From Streptomyces sp. NBC_00523 (GTDB taxonomy: Bacteria; Actinomycetota; Actinomycetes; Streptomycetales; Streptomycetaceae): 64,000 bases of DNA. Numbering within the stretch: position 1 is the first letter of the stretch; every line of letters starts with the position of its first letter. Below are positions 41,886 to 49,474 of the stretch, piece by piece. The DNA lies in the NCBI RefSeq assembly GCF_036346615.1, contig NZ_CP107836.1, forward strand, positions 4,898,001 to 4,962,000. Direction: 5' to 3'. Both the position numbers and the translations under genes were made by a program. A model generated the notes under the pieces. It was not told where the DNA came from. It saw nothing but the letters and a program-made list of their open reading frames with translations, and made no database searches.

Positions 41886-42686
41886 TCAGTACCGCTGGTT
41901 CAGGTACCCCAGCAGTTCGCGGTGGAGCGCCCCGTTCGACGCCGCGCCGTTCCCGCCGCCCGGCCCGTCCACACCGTCCAGACTGGTGAACCGGCCGCCC
42001 GCCTCCTGGACCACGATCGCGTTCGCCGCCATGTCCCACAGCGAGAGCTCCGGCTCCGCGCAGATGTCCACGGACCCCTCGGCGACCATCATGTACGGCC
42101 AGAAGTCCCCGTAGCCCCGGGTGCGCCAGCAGGCCCGGGTCAGGTCCAGGAAGCCGTCGAGCCGCCCCTGCTCCTCCCAGCCGGTCAGCGAGGAGTACGC
42201 GAACGAGGCGTCCGCGATCCGCTCCACGCTGGAGACCTTGAGCCGGGTCGCGGAGGTCAGGCTGCGGCCGGTGTACGCCCCCGAGCCCTTCGCCGCCCAC
42301 CAGCGCCGGTTCAGCGCGGGCGCCGAGACGACCCCGACCACGGGCTGGAAGCCGTTCTCCCCGGCCTCCATGAGCGAGATGAGCGTCGCCCAGACCGGCA
42401 CGCCCCGTACGTAGTTCTTGGTGCCGTCGATCGGGTCGATCACCCAGCGCCGCGGCCCCGTGCCCTCGATGCCGTACTCCTCGCCCAGGATCGCGTCCCG
42501 CGGGCGCGCCCGGTGCAGATGGCCCCGGATCAACTCCTCGGCGGCCTTGTCGGCCTCGCTCACCGGCGTCATGTCCGGCTTGGTCTCGACCTTGAGGTCC
42601 AGAGCCTTGAACCGGTCCATCGTCACCGCGTCGGCGGCGTCCGCCAGTACGTGGGCCAGGCGCAGATCATCGTGGTAATCGGGCAT
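41886..42686 (-). CDS. hisN: Histidinol-phosphatase HisN (inositol monophosphatase family)
   Basis: A 266-residue magnesium-dependent phosphatase: MTPVSEADKAAE, GEEYG and WVIDPIDGTKNYVRG (the two metal motifs), ALNRRWWAAKGSGAY, and the C-terminal metal Asp in LSLWDMAA. In Streptomyces the histidinol-phosphatase of this family completes histidine biosynthesis; substrate cannot be proved from sequence, since inositol monophosphatases share the fold. It lies in a minus-strand group with an SMR transporter, rsgA and aroA, matching the S. coelicolor order I recall. ATG at 42686; TACTGT lies six bases upstream, consistent with a leaderless mRNA. Confidence 0.86.
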   Translation of the reverse strand: MPDYHDDLRLAHVLADAADAVTMDRFKALDLKVETKPDMTPVSEADKAAEELIRGHLHRARPRDAILGEEYGIEGTGPRRWVIDPIDGTKNYVRGVPVWATLISLMEAGENGFQPVVGVVSAPALNRRWWAAKGSGAYTGRSLTSATRLKVSSVERIADASFAYSSLTGWEEQGRLDGFLDLTRACWRTRGYGDFWPYMMVAEGSVDICAEPELSLWDMAANAIVVQEAGGRFTSLDGVDGPGGGNGAASNGALHRELLGYLNQRY

Positions 42687-42738
42687 GCCGTCACAGTATC
42701 GACCCGCCGGTGAGCCGGGCCACAGGGGCCCGGGGCGG

Positions 42739-43062
42739 TCAGTGCGCGGAGCCGGAGAGCTGGAGGCCGATCACGCCGAGGATCACCAGCGAGATCGACA
42801 CCAGCTTGAGCGTGGAGACGATGTCACCGAGGAAGACCATGCCGTAGATGGCCGTCCCCGCCGCGCCGATGCCGGTCCACACCGCGTACGCGGGCCCGAC
42901 GTCGAGCTTCTTCAGCGACATGGTGAGCAGACCGAAGCTGCCGAGCGCGAAGACGCAGAACGCGACGGTCGGCCACAGCCGGGTGAAGCCGTGCGAGAGC
43001 TTCAGGCAGACCGCGAACCCGGTCTCCAGAAGTCCCGCGACCACGACCAGCAGCCATGCCAT
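42739..43062 (-). CDS. SMR-family small multidrug/guanidinium exporter (SugE/Gdx-like)
   Basis: A 107-residue four-helix membrane protein. AGLLETGFAVCLKLSHG carries the conserved membrane Glu that couples substrate to protons; GFTRLWPT and GPAYAVWTGIGAAGTA match the SugE/Gdx branch better than EmrE. Gdx proteins export guanidinium; the exact substrate is inferred. These transporters act as antiparallel dimers. ATG at 43062 with GGGAGGGTG upstream. I saw no recognisable guanidine riboswitch in the 111 bp upstream of it. It sits between hisN and rsgA on the same strand. Confidence 0.86.
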   Translation of the reverse strand: MAWLLVVVAGLLETGFAVCLKLSHGFTRLWPTVAFCVFALGSFGLLTMSLKKLDVGPAYAVWTGIGAAGTAIYGMVFLGDIVSTLKLVSISLVILGVIGLQLSGSAH

Positions 43063-43173
43063 CGTCCGCACCCTCCCGCATCGCCCACCGCCCCGCACCG
43101 GCCGGTGCCGCTGGGCGTGATTATGCACTTACCGGAAGCGAGTGATCGCAAACGTGCGCGGCCCGGTCGCCGC

Positions 43174-44190
43174 TCAGTCGCCCTCGCGCCGGTTGCGGGT
43201 GGAGAGCAGCCGGCGCAGCGAGTCCAGCCGCGCCGGATCCGCGTGCCCCGCCGCCACCCAGGCGTCCAGCGCGCATTCCGGTTCGTGGCTGTCGTGGGTG
43301 CAGCCGCGCGGGCACTCCTCCGTACCGGGCTGGAGGTCCGGGAAGGCGTTGATGACCCGCGAGGGGTCGATGTGGTTCAGCCCGAACGAGCGCACCCCGG
43401 GGGTGTCGATCACCCAGCCCCGGTAGCCCGGCAGCGGCAGCGCCAGGGCGGACGTGGTGGTGTGCCGGCCCCGGCCGGTCACCGCGTTCACGACGCCCGT
43501 GGTGCGCCGCTTCTCCTTCGGCACCAGCGCGTTGACCAGCGTGGTCTTGCCGACGCCCGAGTGCCCGACGAACGCCGTCACCCGGTCGTTGAGCTGCTCG
43601 CGGACCCGGTCGGCCGCGTCCCCGTTCTCCAGCTCCTCGCGGCTGGTGACGACGAACGGCACCCCCAGCGGGGTGTACGCGCTCAGCAGCTGGTCCGGGG
43701 ACGCCAGGTCGGACTTGGTCAGCACCAGGAGCGGGGACAGCCCCCCGTCGTACGCGGCGACCAGGCAGCGGTCGATCATGCGCGGACGCGGTTCCGGATC
43801 GGCCAGCGCGGTCACGATCGCCAGCTGGTCCGCGTTGGCCACGACCACCCGTTCGAAGGGGTCGTCGTCGTCCGCCGTCCGGCGCAGCACCGAGCGGCGC
43901 TCACCGATGCGGACGATCCGGGCGAGGGTGTCCTTGTCGCCGGACAGGTCGCCGACGAGGGAGACGGTGTCGCCCACCACCGCGGCCTTGCGGCCCAGTT
44001 CGCGGGCCTTCATCGCGACGATCGTGCGGTCGCCGACCAGGACGGTGAGGCGGCCCCGGTCCACGGTGAGGACCATGCCGTCCTCGGCGTCCTCGTGCTT
44101 GGGCCGGATGTGGGTGCGCGGGCGGTTGCCCTTGCGGTTGGGGCGGACGCGGATGTCGTCCTCGTCGGGGTTCTTGCCGTAGCGGCGCAT
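43174..44190 (-). CDS. rsgA: Ribosome small-subunit-dependent GTPase RsgA
   Basis: A 338-residue circularly permuted GTPase that matures the 30S subunit. An N-terminal OB-fold (about 35-100) precedes the permuted G motifs: LTKSDL (G4), then GHSGVGKTTLVN (G1) and DTPGVRSFG (G3). The zinc motif at the C-terminus is visible as CPRGCTHDSHEPEC. The N-terminus is basic and Asp/Glu-rich. The start codon is three bases downstream of the aroA stop, so the two genes are almost certainly cotranscribed, with aroA first. The stop is 111 bp before the SMR gene. Start ATG at 44190. Confidence 0.93.
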   Translation of the reverse strand: MRRYGKNPDEDDIRVRPNRKGNRPRTHIRPKHEDAEDGMVLTVDRGRLTVLVGDRTIVAMKARELGRKAAVVGDTVSLVGDLSGDKDTLARIVRIGERRSVLRRTADDDDPFERVVVANADQLAIVTALADPEPRPRMIDRCLVAAYDGGLSPLLVLTKSDLASPDQLLSAYTPLGVPFVVTSREELENGDAADRVREQLNDRVTAFVGHSGVGKTTLVNALVPKEKRRTTGVVNAVTGRGRHTTTSALALPLPGYRGWVIDTPGVRSFGLNHIDPSRVINAFPDLQPGTEECPRGCTHDSHEPECALDAWVAAGHADPARLDSLRRLLSTRNRREGD

Positions 44191-44193
44191 GTC

Positions 44194-45543
44194 TCAGGCC
44201 CCGAGCATTCCGGTCCACATCTGCGGGAAGTCCGGCAGGGTCTTGGCGGTCGTCGCCACGTTCTCGATCTCCACTCCGGGGACGGCAAGGCCGATGATCG
44301 ACCCCGCGGTGGCCATCCGGTGGTCGTCGTACGTATGGAAGGTACCGCCGTGCAGCGGGCGCGGGCGGATGTGCAGGCCGTCGGCGGTCTCGGTGACGTC
44401 GCCGCCGAGCTCGTTGATCTCCTTGGTGAGCGCGGCCAGCCGGTCCGTCTCGTGCAGCCGCAGATGGGCGACGCCGCTCAGCGTGGAGGGGGAGTCGGCC
44501 AGGGCGGCGACGGCGGCGATGCCCGGGGTCAGCTCGCCGACCTCGGAGAGGTCCACGTCGATGCCGTGGACGCGGCCGGAGCCGGTGAAGGTCAGCCCCT
44601 GCTCGGTGAGCTCGCAGCTGCCGCCCATCGCGGTGAAGATGTCGCGCAGCGCGTCACCGGGCTGCGTGGTGCGCACCGGCCAGTCCGGGATGGTCACCCG
44701 GCCGCCCGTGACCAGCGCCGCCGCCAGGAACGGCTGGGCGTTGGACAGGTCCGGCTCGATGGTCAGGTCGCGGCCGAGGAGCGCCGAGGGGGAGACCCGC
44801 CAGACGTTCGGCTCGCCGCCGGTCTCCGGCTCGTCCACCTGCGCGCCGACGGCCCGGAGCATGTCCACGGTCATCCGGATGTGCGGCATCGAGGGCAGCC
44901 GGTCGCCGGTGTGCCGGACCTCCACGCCTTGGTTGAAGCGCGGCGCGGACAGCAGCAGCGCCGAGACGAACTGCGAGGACGAGGAGGCGTCGATCGCGAC
45001 CGGTCCGCCGTCCAGCGCGCCGCCCCCGTGCACGGTCATCGGCAGCGAGCCCCGGGAGTCGTCGTCGATCCGGGCGCCGAGGACCCGCAGCGCGTCGATC
45101 ACCCCGGTCAGCGGGCGCTCGTAGGACCGGGGGTCGCCGTCGAAGCGGACGGGTCCTTCGGCGAGCGTGGCCACCGGAGGCAGGAAGCGCATGACCGTAC
45201 CGGCGTTGCCGACGTCGACGGTGACCGGGCCGTGCAGCGGGGCCGGGATGACCCGCCACGCCTCGCCCGCAGCCTCCGCCCCGGCGGCCGCGCCGGTCGC
45301 GGCGGAGCTGGAGGACACCGTCTCCTCGATGCGTACGCCCATCGCGCGCAGCGCGTCCGCCATCAGCAGGGTGTCCCGGGAGCGCAGCGGGCGGCGCAGC
45401 CAGCCCGGCTCCGAGGAGAGCGCGGCGAGCACCAGCGCCCGGTTGGTGACCGACTTGGAACCGGGCACCGTGACGGTCGCGTCGACGGCCCCGCTCGCGA
45501 GGGGGGCGGGCCAGAGGGCGGGGTGCACGGAGCTTTCGGTCAT
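44194..45543 (-). CDS. aroA: 5-enolpyruvylshikimate-3-phosphate synthase AroA
   Basis: A 449-residue EPSP synthase, sixth step of the shikimate pathway for aromatic amino acids. Motifs: VPGSKSVTNRALVLAAL (shikimate phosphate binding), GNAGTVMRFLPPVA (PEP binding), RPLTGVIDALRVLGA, and DHRMATAGSIIGLA at the C-terminus. The glycine in GNAGTV is followed by Thr, as in wild-type sensitive enzymes. ATG at 45543; TAAAGT six bases upstream suggests a leaderless start. The leader also holds one arm of the inverted-repeat element. Upstream of rsgA in a probable operon. Confidence 0.95.
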   Translation of the reverse strand: MTESSVHPALWPAPLASGAVDATVTVPGSKSVTNRALVLAALSSEPGWLRRPLRSRDTLLMADALRAMGVRIEETVSSSSAATGAAAGAEAAGEAWRVIPAPLHGPVTVDVGNAGTVMRFLPPVATLAEGPVRFDGDPRSYERPLTGVIDALRVLGARIDDDSRGSLPMTVHGGGALDGGPVAIDASSSSQFVSALLLSAPRFNQGVEVRHTGDRLPSMPHIRMTVDMLRAVGAQVDEPETGGEPNVWRVSPSALLGRDLTIEPDLSNAQPFLAAALVTGGRVTIPDWPVRTTQPGDALRDIFTAMGGSCELTEQGLTFTGSGRVHGIDVDLSEVGELTPGIAAVAALADSPSTLSGVAHLRLHETDRLAALTKEINELGGDVTETADGLHIRPRPLHGGTFHTYDDHRMATAGSIIGLAVPGVEIENVATTAKTLPDFPQMWTGMLGA

Positions 45544-45558
45544 GCGCTCACTTTAGGT

Positions 45559-45727
45559 CCTGTCCGGAGTTCCCCGCCTGCGCCCCGACGCCCGGCACGC
45601 ACGCTCGCCGCACGGGGGCGCAGGACAGGTGGCTCCGCCACATGACCTGCGCCCCCGCACACCGATCGCACGCACCGACCGCCGCTGCGCCCGCGCTCCG
45701 CGCGGACGACGGGGAACTCCGGACAGG
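45559..45727. repeat. 169-bp inverted-repeat element with nested hairpin (MITE-like)
   Basis: Bounded by an 18-bp perfect inverted repeat: CCTGTCCGGAGTTCCCCG (45559-45576) and its complement (45710-45727). Inside, GGGGGCGCAGG (45614-45624) pairs with CCTGCGCCCCC (45646-45656), and GTGGC-TCC-GCCAC lies at its heart. No coding capacity. It fills the gap between the M50 protease stop and the aroA start, both on the minus strand. No clear target duplication was seen. A non-autonomous mobile element or a large cruciform/terminator are the main options. Confidence 0.6.
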
Positions 45728-45757
45728 CCCCAGAGGTTTGGCCCCGAGTGAGCCCGG

Positions 45758-46471
45758 TCACAGCCCCAGCAGCCAGCGCCCGCCGCCGATCAGGGAGCAC
45801 AGCGACACCGCGTGGAAGAGGAACAGCCACAGCGCCGCCGGGACGTCGGTCAGGCGGGACAGCTGGTCCGCGTCCGAGTCCGGCGCCCCGCCGTGCCGCC
45901 GCTTCGACTGGAGCTCGAACACCGGGCGTACGCCGCCCAGCAGCAGGAACCACACCACGCTGTACGCGAACAGCGACTGCCAGGCGGGCGAGGCCAGCCA
46001 CGAGACCAGCAGGAACACCGAACCGGTGAGGATCACCGTCAGCGCCCCGTACACATTGCGGATCATCACCAGCATCACCGCGAGCAGGGCCGTCGCCAGC
46101 CACAGCAGCAGCGTGATCCGGCCGTCCACCAGCAGCCAGGCGCCGCCGAGCCCGAGCAGCGAGGGCGCGGTGTAGCCCGCCGCCGCGGTCAGCACCATGC
46201 CGATCCCGGTCGGCTTGCCCCGGCTGACCGTCAGCCCGCTGGTGTCCGAGTGCAGCCGGATGCCGGAGAGCTGCCGGCCGGAGAGCAGGGCGACCAGTCC
46301 GTGGCCGCCCTCGTGCGCGATGGTGATCGCGTTCCGGGACATCCGCCAGAGGATGTTCGGCACGACCGCGATGAGCGCCGCGGTCGCGGTCACCACCACC
46401 AGCCACTGCTCCGGGGCGGGCTGGGTGCCGGTGACGCGGTCCCACAGGTTGCCGAGATCGGTGCTGTCCAT
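45758..46471 (-). CDS. M50-family membrane metalloprotease
   Basis: A 237-residue integral membrane protein with about six helices and the zinc motif AHEGGHGLVALL (HExxH variant HEGGH, about residues 53-64) inside a transmembrane segment. It contains SGIRLHSDTSGLTVS and KPTGIGMVLTAAAGY, characteristic of the compact actinobacterial M50 group. It probably cleaves membrane proteins within the bilayer; no PDZ domain is present, so it may not be a classical site-2 protease. ATG at 46471. It diverges from the SRAP gene across 65 bp and precedes the inverted-repeat element and aroA. Confidence 0.85.
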   Translation of the reverse strand: MDSTDLGNLWDRVTGTQPAPEQWLVVVTATAALIAVVPNILWRMSRNAITIAHEGGHGLVALLSGRQLSGIRLHSDTSGLTVSRGKPTGIGMVLTAAAGYTAPSLLGLGGAWLLVDGRITLLLWLATALLAVMLVMIRNVYGALTVILTGSVFLLVSWLASPAWQSLFAYSVVWFLLLGGVRPVFELQSKRRHGGAPDSDADQLSRLTDVPAALWLFLFHAVSLCSLIGGGRWLLGL

Positions 46472-46536
46472 GGGGCGGGCGGCTCCTTACCGGATCGGGG
46501 TCCGTTCGGGATGGCGGTCGTGGCAGTCTGGCACTT

Positions 46537-47352
46537 ATGTGCGGACGGTATGCAGCGAGTCGGCGGCCCGAGGACCTGACCGGACTCTTCCAGGTGGAGA
46601 AGTGGGAACCGGCCGAGGCGCTGGAGCCCGACTACAACGTGGCGCCGACCAAGGAGGTCTACGCCGTACTGGAACGTCCTGTGAAAGACGCGGACGACCA
46701 GCGCCCGGTTCGCCAGATGCGGGCACTGAAATGGGGGCTCGTGCCGTCCTGGGCCAAGAACCCGGAGGGCGCCGCCCGGATGATCAACGCCCGGGCCGAG
46801 ACCGTGCACGAGAAGCCGTCCTTCCGCCGCCCCTTCGTCTCCCGGCGCTGCATCCTGCCCGCCGACGGCTATTACGAGTGGGTGACCGGAGCCGAGGAAC
46901 GGGAGCTGGAGGAGAAGGGGCGCCGCAAGCGCCCCCGTAAGCAGCCCTACTTCGTGACCCCGGCCGACGGCTCGGTCTTCGCGATGGCCGGACTGTACGA
47001 GTTCTGGCGCGACCGCACCCTGCCCGACGACCACCCGCAGGCGTGGTGGGTCACCTGCTCGGTGATCACCACCGAGGCGGAGACCGGTCCGCTCGCCGTC
47101 GCCCCCGCCGACGGACCGGCCTCGCTCTCCGACATCCACCCCCGGATGCCGCTGATGCTCACCCCGGACCGCTGGGACTACTGGCTGGACCCCTCGCGCA
47201 CCGACATCGAGGAGCTGCGCGCCCTGCTGACACCGCCGCCGCCCGGCCTGATGCGCGCCTACCCGGTCGCGACCGCCGTCAGCAACGTCCGCAACAACGG
47301 CCCCGAGCTGAAGGACGAGCTGGCCGAGCCCGAGGTGAGCACCCTCTTCTGA
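46537..47352 (+). CDS. SRAP (YedK/HMCES) abasic-site shield protein
   Basis: A 271-residue SRAP domain protein. The catalytic Cys2 follows the initiator Met (MCGRYAAS); NVAPT, the catalytic Asn in MINARAET, the catalytic Glu in PADGYYEW and His in HPRMPLML are all present. It binds single-stranded DNA and forms a thiazolidine crosslink with abasic sites, protecting them from cleavage during replication (family knowledge). The Lys/Arg-rich insert EEKGRRKRPRKQ may aid DNA binding. ATG at 46537 with CAGTCT seven bases upstream, consistent with leaderless translation. It lies between an M50 protease and a small hydrolase. Confidence 0.94.
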   Translation: MCGRYAASRRPEDLTGLFQVEKWEPAEALEPDYNVAPTKEVYAVLERPVKDADDQRPVRQMRALKWGLVPSWAKNPEGAARMINARAETVHEKPSFRRPFVSRRCILPADGYYEWVTGAEERELEEKGRRKRPRKQPYFVTPADGSVFAMAGLYEFWRDRTLPDDHPQAWWVTCSVITTEAETGPLAVAPADGPASLSDIHPRMPLMLTPDRWDYWLDPSRTDIEELRALLTPPPPGLMRAYPVATAVSNVRNNGPELKDELAEPEVSTLF

Positions 47353-47408
47353 GCCGTACGCGACGGGGCGCCGCGCCATCCCCGTACCGCCCACCGGGTG
47401 TTGGTTGG

Positions 47409-48068
47409 ATGGACCCCGTGAACACCGACGACGTGACCCCCCGTGCCGAGACCGTCGAGACCGGGGCCGGTACCGCCCGCGTCACCTGGCTGGACGCCCC
47501 CGCCCCGCGTCTCGTGCTCGCCCTCGGCCACGGCGCCGGAGGCGGCGTCGAGGCCCGCGACCTGAAGGCCCTCGGCGCCGCCCTGCCCGCGCACGGCGTG
47601 AGCGTCGCCCTCGTGGAGCAGCCCTGGCGGGTGGCCGGCAAGAAGCTCGCGCCCGCCCCGAAGACCCTGGACACCGGCTGGCGCGGACTCTGGCCGGCCC
47701 TCGCGGCGGCCGGGCCGCCGGTCGTCGCCGGGGGACGCAGCGCCGGGGCCCGCGTGGCCTGCCGCACCGCCGCGGAGCTCGGCGCCCGGGCGGTCCTCGC
47801 GCTCAGCTTCCCGCTGCACCCGCCGGGCCGCCCCGAGAAGACCCGCGCCGACGAGCTGCTGGGCTGCGGGGTGGAAGCCCTCGTCGTCCAGGGCGGCAAC
47901 GACCCGTTCGGGAAGCCCGCCGAATTCCCGCCCGGCGACTACCGGATCACCGAGGTGCCGTACGGCGACCACGGCTTCTCCGTACCGAAGAAGTCCGGGC
48001 TCACCGAGGAGCGGGCGATGGAGATCCTCACCGCGTCCGTCGCCGGGTGGCTGGCGGATCTGAAGTGA
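47409..48068 (+). CDS. Small alpha/beta hydrolase (Tex30/dienelactone-type)
   Basis: A 219-residue alpha/beta hydrolase. LVLALGHGAGGGVEARDL forms the oxyanion region, GGRSAGARVACRTAAELG the nucleophile elbow (GRSAG), ALVVQGGNDPFG supplies the acidic residue and VPYGDHGFSVPKK the His. It is cytosolic and small. The ATG at 47409 begins MDPVNTDD; the GTG at 47418 is an alternative. No substrate can be assigned. It lies 20 bp upstream of the SigR-type promoter and shares its strand with sigR. Confidence 0.87.
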   Translation: MDPVNTDDVTPRAETVETGAGTARVTWLDAPAPRLVLALGHGAGGGVEARDLKALGAALPAHGVSVALVEQPWRVAGKKLAPAPKTLDTGWRGLWPALAAAGPPVVAGGRSAGARVACRTAAELGARAVLALSFPLHPPGRPEKTRADELLGCGVEALVVQGGNDPFGKPAEFPPGDYRITEVPYGDHGFSVPKKSGLTEERAMEILTASVAGWLADLK

Positions 48069-48088
48069 CGCGTGCCCCTCGCACGCCC

Positions 48089-48115
48089 GGGAATGCCCGG
48101 CGGAGGGCCGCTGTT
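48089..48115 (+). promoter_or_regulatory. SigR-dependent promoter of sigR-rsrA
   Basis: GGGAAT (48089-48094), 18 bases, then GTT (48113-48115): an exact match to the known SigR consensus (GGAAT-N18-GTT). It should give autoregulated, thiol-stress-induced transcription starting near 48121, about 45 bases before the long SigR start. Confidence 0.88.
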
Positions 48116-48165
48116 GTGAGGGACATCAGTACGCCAACGTCGTAAGTGGAGAGGGAGTCCGTCGC

Positions 48166-49008
48166 ATGGGTTCGACCATCTGCCCACGTCGCTCGAACAC
48201 CGCTGACCTGGAGTGGACGGTCCTGCATGCGGCCAAGACCACTCCCGAGCGGTCACTCGGCGGGACGGAACGACAGCCCGCGCCGGACCAAGGTCGACTA
48301 TTCTCCGATTCGAGCGGGTCCGGTTTCGGCTCCGCCCCAGCGTTGGAGGAGGTGGGTCCGGTCACAGGGACCGACACAGGGACCGACGACGGCCGCCCGC
48401 AGGAGACGACGGCCGAGCGCAACGCGCGTTTCGAGCGCGACGCCCTCGGTTTCCTCGACCAGATGTACTCGGCGGCCCTGCGCATGACGCGCAACCCCGC
48501 GGACGCCGAGGACCTGGTCCAGGAGACGTATGCCAAGGCGTACGGCTCCTTCCACCAGTTCCGTGAGGGCACCAACCTCAAGGCGTGGATGTACCGCATC
48601 CTCACGAACACCTTCATCAACTCGTACCGCAAGAAGCAGCGCGAACCCCAGCGCAGCGCCGCCGAGGAGATCGAGGACTGGCAGCTGGCCCGCGCCGAGT
48701 CGCACATGTCCACCGGGCTGCGCTCCGCCGAGTCCCAGGCCCTCGACCACCTGCCCGACTCGGACGTGAAGTCCGCGCTGCAGGCGATTCCCGAGGAGTT
48801 CCGCATCGCGGTCTATCTCGCCGATGTCGAGGGCTTTGCCTACAAGGAGATCGCGGACATCATGGGGACTCCCATCGGTACGGTGATGTCCCGACTGCAC
48901 CGGGGCCGCCGTCAACTGCGCGGCATGCTGGAGGACTACGCCCGTGACCGCGGGCTCGTCCCGGCCGGCGCCGGGGAGTCGGACGATCGGAAAGGCTCGG
49001 GCTCATGA
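48166..49008 (+). CDS. sigR: ECF sigma factor SigR (thiol-oxidative stress)
   Basis: A 280-residue ECF sigma factor. Region 2 carries FERDALGFLDQMYSAALR and ADAEDLVQETYAKAY; region 4 has IPEEFRIAVYLADVEGFAY and GTPIGTVMSRLHRGRRQL. It directs mycothiol, thioredoxin and ribosome genes under disulfide stress. Two starts are plausible: ATG 48166, served by the SigR-type promoter and GAGAGGGAG, or GTG 48352 behind GGAGGAG, giving 218 residues. In S. coelicolor a long unstable and a short stable form are known, so both may be used; the extension here is 62 residues. The stop overlaps the rsrA start by four bases (ATGA). Confidence 0.95.
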   Translation: MGSTICPRRSNTADLEWTVLHAAKTTPERSLGGTERQPAPDQGRLFSDSSGSGFGSAPALEEVGPVTGTDTGTDDGRPQETTAERNARFERDALGFLDQMYSAALRMTRNPADAEDLVQETYAKAYGSFHQFREGTNLKAWMYRILTNTFINSYRKKQREPQRSAAEEIEDWQLARAESHMSTGLRSAESQALDHLPDSDVKSALQAIPEEFRIAVYLADVEGFAYKEIADIMGTPIGTVMSRLHRGRRQLRGMLEDYARDRGLVPAGAGESDDRKGSGS

Positions 49009-49325
49009 GCTGCGGAGAGCCGCACGAGACGGAGTGCGCAGAGGTCCTCGACCACCTCTACGAGTTTCTTGACCGGGAGATGCCCGACAGCGACTGCACC
49101 AAGTTCGAGGAGCACTTCGTGGAGTGCTCCCCGTGTCTGGAGAAGTACGGCCTGGAGCAGGCCGTCAAGAAGCTCGTGAAGCGCTGCTGCGGCCAGGACG
49201 ACGTGCCGGCCGACCTGCGCTCCAAGGTGATGGGCCGCATCGACCTCATCCGCTCGGGACAGGCGGTGCCCGAACAGGACATCGCGGTCTCCGGTCCCGA
49301 GGTGCCGAGCGCCGCCAAGGAGTAG
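49005..49325 (+). CDS. rsrA: Zinc-binding redox anti-sigma factor RsrA
   Basis: A 106-residue ZAS-type anti-sigma factor that holds SigR inactive until oxidation releases it. All expected cysteines and histidines are in place: Cys3, His7, Cys11, Cys31, His37, Cys41, Cys44 and Cys61-Cys62, in the same spacing as S. coelicolor RsrA. The HFVECSPC segment is the HxxxCxxC motif. ATG at 49005 overlaps the sigR stop, giving coupled and roughly stoichiometric synthesis. A run of eleven C (49352-49362) follows the stop. Confidence is high. Confidence 0.96.
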   Translation: MSCGEPHETECAEVLDHLYEFLDREMPDSDCTKFEEHFVECSPCLEKYGLEQAVKKLVKRCCGQDDVPADLRSKVMGRIDLIRSGQAVPEQDIAVSGPEVPSAAKE

Positions 49326-49474
49326 GCGCCCCGCGCCCCACCTCCGCGCCGCCCCCCCCCCCGCACACCCGCGCGCTTCACCCGAACGTGCTAATCGCCC
49401 CCAACGGCACCCGCCCGGATCGCCCCGCTCGTTAGCGTGGCCCCTCCATGGGCGGAGCTGGGGGGCGAGCGAGG

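Noticed and set aside
42687..43180. Guanidine riboswitch before the SMR transporter
   Set aside because: No conserved guanidine-I core could be recognised upstream of the transporter gene.
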